A stretch of 64,000 nt of DNA from Anoxynatronum sibiricum (lineage in GTDB: Bacteria > Bacillota > Clostridia > Peptostreptococcales > Tindalliaceae): the NCBI RefSeq assembly GCF_039414295.1, contig NZ_JBCITM010000021.1, forward strand, positions 6,594 through 70,593, written 5' to 3'. The notes under the pieces were generated by a model. The model searched no databases. It had not been told where the DNA came from and was given only the letters and a program-made list of their open reading frames with translations. The position numbers and the translations under genes are program-made. Positions 62,804 to 64,000 of this stretch are shown here, piece after piece; within the stretch, counting starts at the first letter, position 1, and each line of letters begins with the position of its first letter.

Positions 62804-63622
62804 TCATTTCTTTTTAATGGGAAAATACACGTCAAATAATTGACTGGCTTCTTGATTTTCAATGATTTCATGAAGCATATTTCCGTAGACACCGCCTGTC
62901 ATCTGATAGCCCTTGGCACTACAGAACCGCTCAGCCTCTTCCAGAATTTCCTGCAGCTTTGCTTCAAAGTCATCTCTTACAGTAAAAAAAGTGTGCACGC
63001 ATGGTACCGACGGTAAGTGCGTCAGATTCTCCACAAGATGACTTTCATCGGTATAAACGGCGTATCCAAAGCTAACCCCTGCGTCAGAACCAGCACCAGC
63101 GTCAGCTGTTCTTTTTCCGCAATCCACTTGATAGCTGAAGGCGGGCCACAAGTCTGGCATTTGATTTAAAAAGGCATGGGTGTTGCGAAGCACTTCCTCC
63201 GATTCGATAAACTGGTCACCTGTTTGATTGCAGTGATAATAGCATTCGTGGGAGGTGACGATTTCAAATGCTTCTTTCAGCACTTCCCAACGCTGCAGTT
63301 TTTCTGACAGCATTTCAAGATGCCTTTTGGCCCTGTTTAAATATTCCTGTTCCGACTGGATAAACTGCAGCTGGTTTTCGAGCATTCTTTGCTGGTTCTC
63401 CACCGAATGGCCACTCACCAGATTTTCAGCGTCCTTCATGTTAAATAACAGGGAACGGTACATCTTGTAGGCAAAAATTTTATTAATATCCTGGGATTTG
63501 AAATACCGATAATTGTTTTTATCTCTTGCAGAGGAAATCAACCGTTTATTATCAAAATACCTGAGAGTATCTTTGCTCAGGTTCAGTATACGCTTGACAT
63601 CACTGACTTTGTATTTCATCAC
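62804..63622 (-). CDS. MerR-family regulator 2
   Basis: 272 residues. A MerR-like helix-turn-helix (YKVSDVKRILNLSKDTLRYF, DKNNYRYFKSQDINKIFAYK) leads into a coiled coil (QQRMLENQLQFIQSEQEYLN) and a GyrI-like effector domain (LQEILEEAERFCSAKGYQMT). It has the same architecture as MerR 1 but a clearly different sequence. It lies convergent to reductase copy 2. Confidence 0.85.
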   Translation of the reverse strand: MMKYKVSDVKRILNLSKDTLRYFDNKRLISSARDKNNYRYFKSQDINKIFAYKMYRSLLFNMKDAENLVSGHSVENQQRMLENQLQFIQSEQEYLNRAKRHLEMLSEKLQRWEVLKEAFEIVTSHECYYHCNQTGDQFIESEEVLRNTHAFLNQMPDLWPAFSYQVDCGKRTADAGAGSDAGVSFGYAVYTDESHLVENLTHLPSVPCVHTFFTVRDDFEAKLQEILEEAERFCSAKGYQMTGGVYGNMLHEIIENQEASQLFDVYFPIKKK

Positions 63623-63776
63623 TTCACGCCCTTCTCATGCCCATATTCACCCTCATGCCCACCCCTGACAATCAACACACCCGCATTCTGCAAGCAGCAT
63701 TCCCCTCTCCCAGCTTTTGCTCATCAAGCTTCCATCAGTGGGATCTTTCCTGCCCGTGGTGATGAAGGCGGCGATC

Positions 63777-64000
63777 TTAAGCATCAGCATGGGCATTGCC
63801 ATAACGTTCATACATAATGGTCTCCTCAAGGGCTTTTCTTTCAGTCTCATGACGATCAGCACTCAAAAAGCCATCGGAAGGATAACCCAAGATAATCAAT
63901 GCCGTTGGTTCAATAAACTCCGGTATGTCAAACTCTTTTCTTAAAATTTCTGGATCAAACAAACCCACCATGACGCTTCCAATTTCCAGTTCCCTTGCAG
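63777..64000 (-). CDS. Nitroreductase-family protein, partial
   Basis: The C-terminal ~74 residues of a nitroreductase-type flavoenzyme. The frame stays open to the right edge, so the front is missing. The readable part has ELEIGSVMVGLFDPE, FDIPEFIEPTALIILGYPSD and a charged tail. The family binds FMN and reduces nitro compounds, quinones or enoates with NAD(P)H. The 154 bases between it and MerR 2 show nothing further. Confidence 0.8.
   Translation of the reverse strand, partial: ARELEIGSVMVGLFDPEILRKEFDIPEFIEPTALIILGYPSDGFLSADRHETERKALEETIMYERYGNAHADA

Overview
The window looks like the chromosome of an anaerobic member of the Bacillota, most likely a clostridial lineage with roughly balanced base composition. 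The reasons are strong AGGAGG-type ribosome binding sites, TTGACA/TATAAT promoters, a PyrR-type leader in front of pyrBI, a Firmicutes-style BirA operator in front of bioY, TRAP uptake of uronides, and two lipid-anchored flavoprotein reductases of the kind that carry covalent FMN. No rRNA, tRNA or CRISPR array was seen. The species cannot be named from the sequence alone.

Layout. (1) 1-1821, minus strand: a partial secreted protein, then the rpsF-ssb-rpsR operon with its promoter and a probable S6:S18 leader. (2) 1832-7462: a decayed accessory block. It holds a scrap of an IS630-like transposase, two tandem Nif11-leader RiPP precursors, a broken radical SAM/SPASM maturase, a complete IS1634-like element with a 5-bp target duplication that sits directly on the -10 box of what was probably the RiPP promoter, and remnants of a sensor kinase, an NtrC-type regulator and an NhaC-like antiporter. 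(3) 7778-12866: a small unknown protein, a large unknown lipoprotein and an Lgt-like membrane enzyme, converging on a 525-aa HTH protein. (4) 12921-27644: pyrBI, a metallophosphoesterase, an M50 peptidase, an ABC exporter, an Agr-like two-component pair with a CPBP protein, bioY, a PhnCDE transporter with a double-length permease, and a small DUF2680-type exported protein. (5) 27782-39164: one long minus-strand type I restriction-modification operon carrying an extra short HsdS, a possible 45-aa protein, hsdM, dinD, hsdS, a stand-alone reverse transcriptase, an AlbA_2 ATP-binding protein, hsdR and a YgjP-like metallopeptidase. It is followed by a RelBE-type toxin-antitoxin pair. (6) 40159-52739: a beta-glucuronide/hexuronate regulon (TRAP dctPQM, uidA, GH31, uxaC, uxuA, uxuB) with a GntR/FCD regulator. 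A 14-base motif occurs in front of both the regulator and dctP. (7) 53088-57036: a GldA-like dehydrogenase, a DhaK-DhaL kinase and a PocR-AraC regulator. (8) 57468-63622: two lipid-anchored FMN/FAD reductases, each behind a 19-bp-spacer MerR-type promoter, with two MerR regulators. (9) A partial nitroreductase runs off the right edge.

How it works together. Uronides are probably taken up by the TRAP system, released by UidA and GH31, and converted by UxaC, UxuB and UxuA to 2-keto-3-deoxygluconate. Dihydroxyacetone metabolism and extracytoplasmic flavin reductases supply further carbon entry and electron disposal. The most unusual loci are the reverse transcriptase built into the restriction operon and the Nif11 precursor pair with a wrecked maturase.
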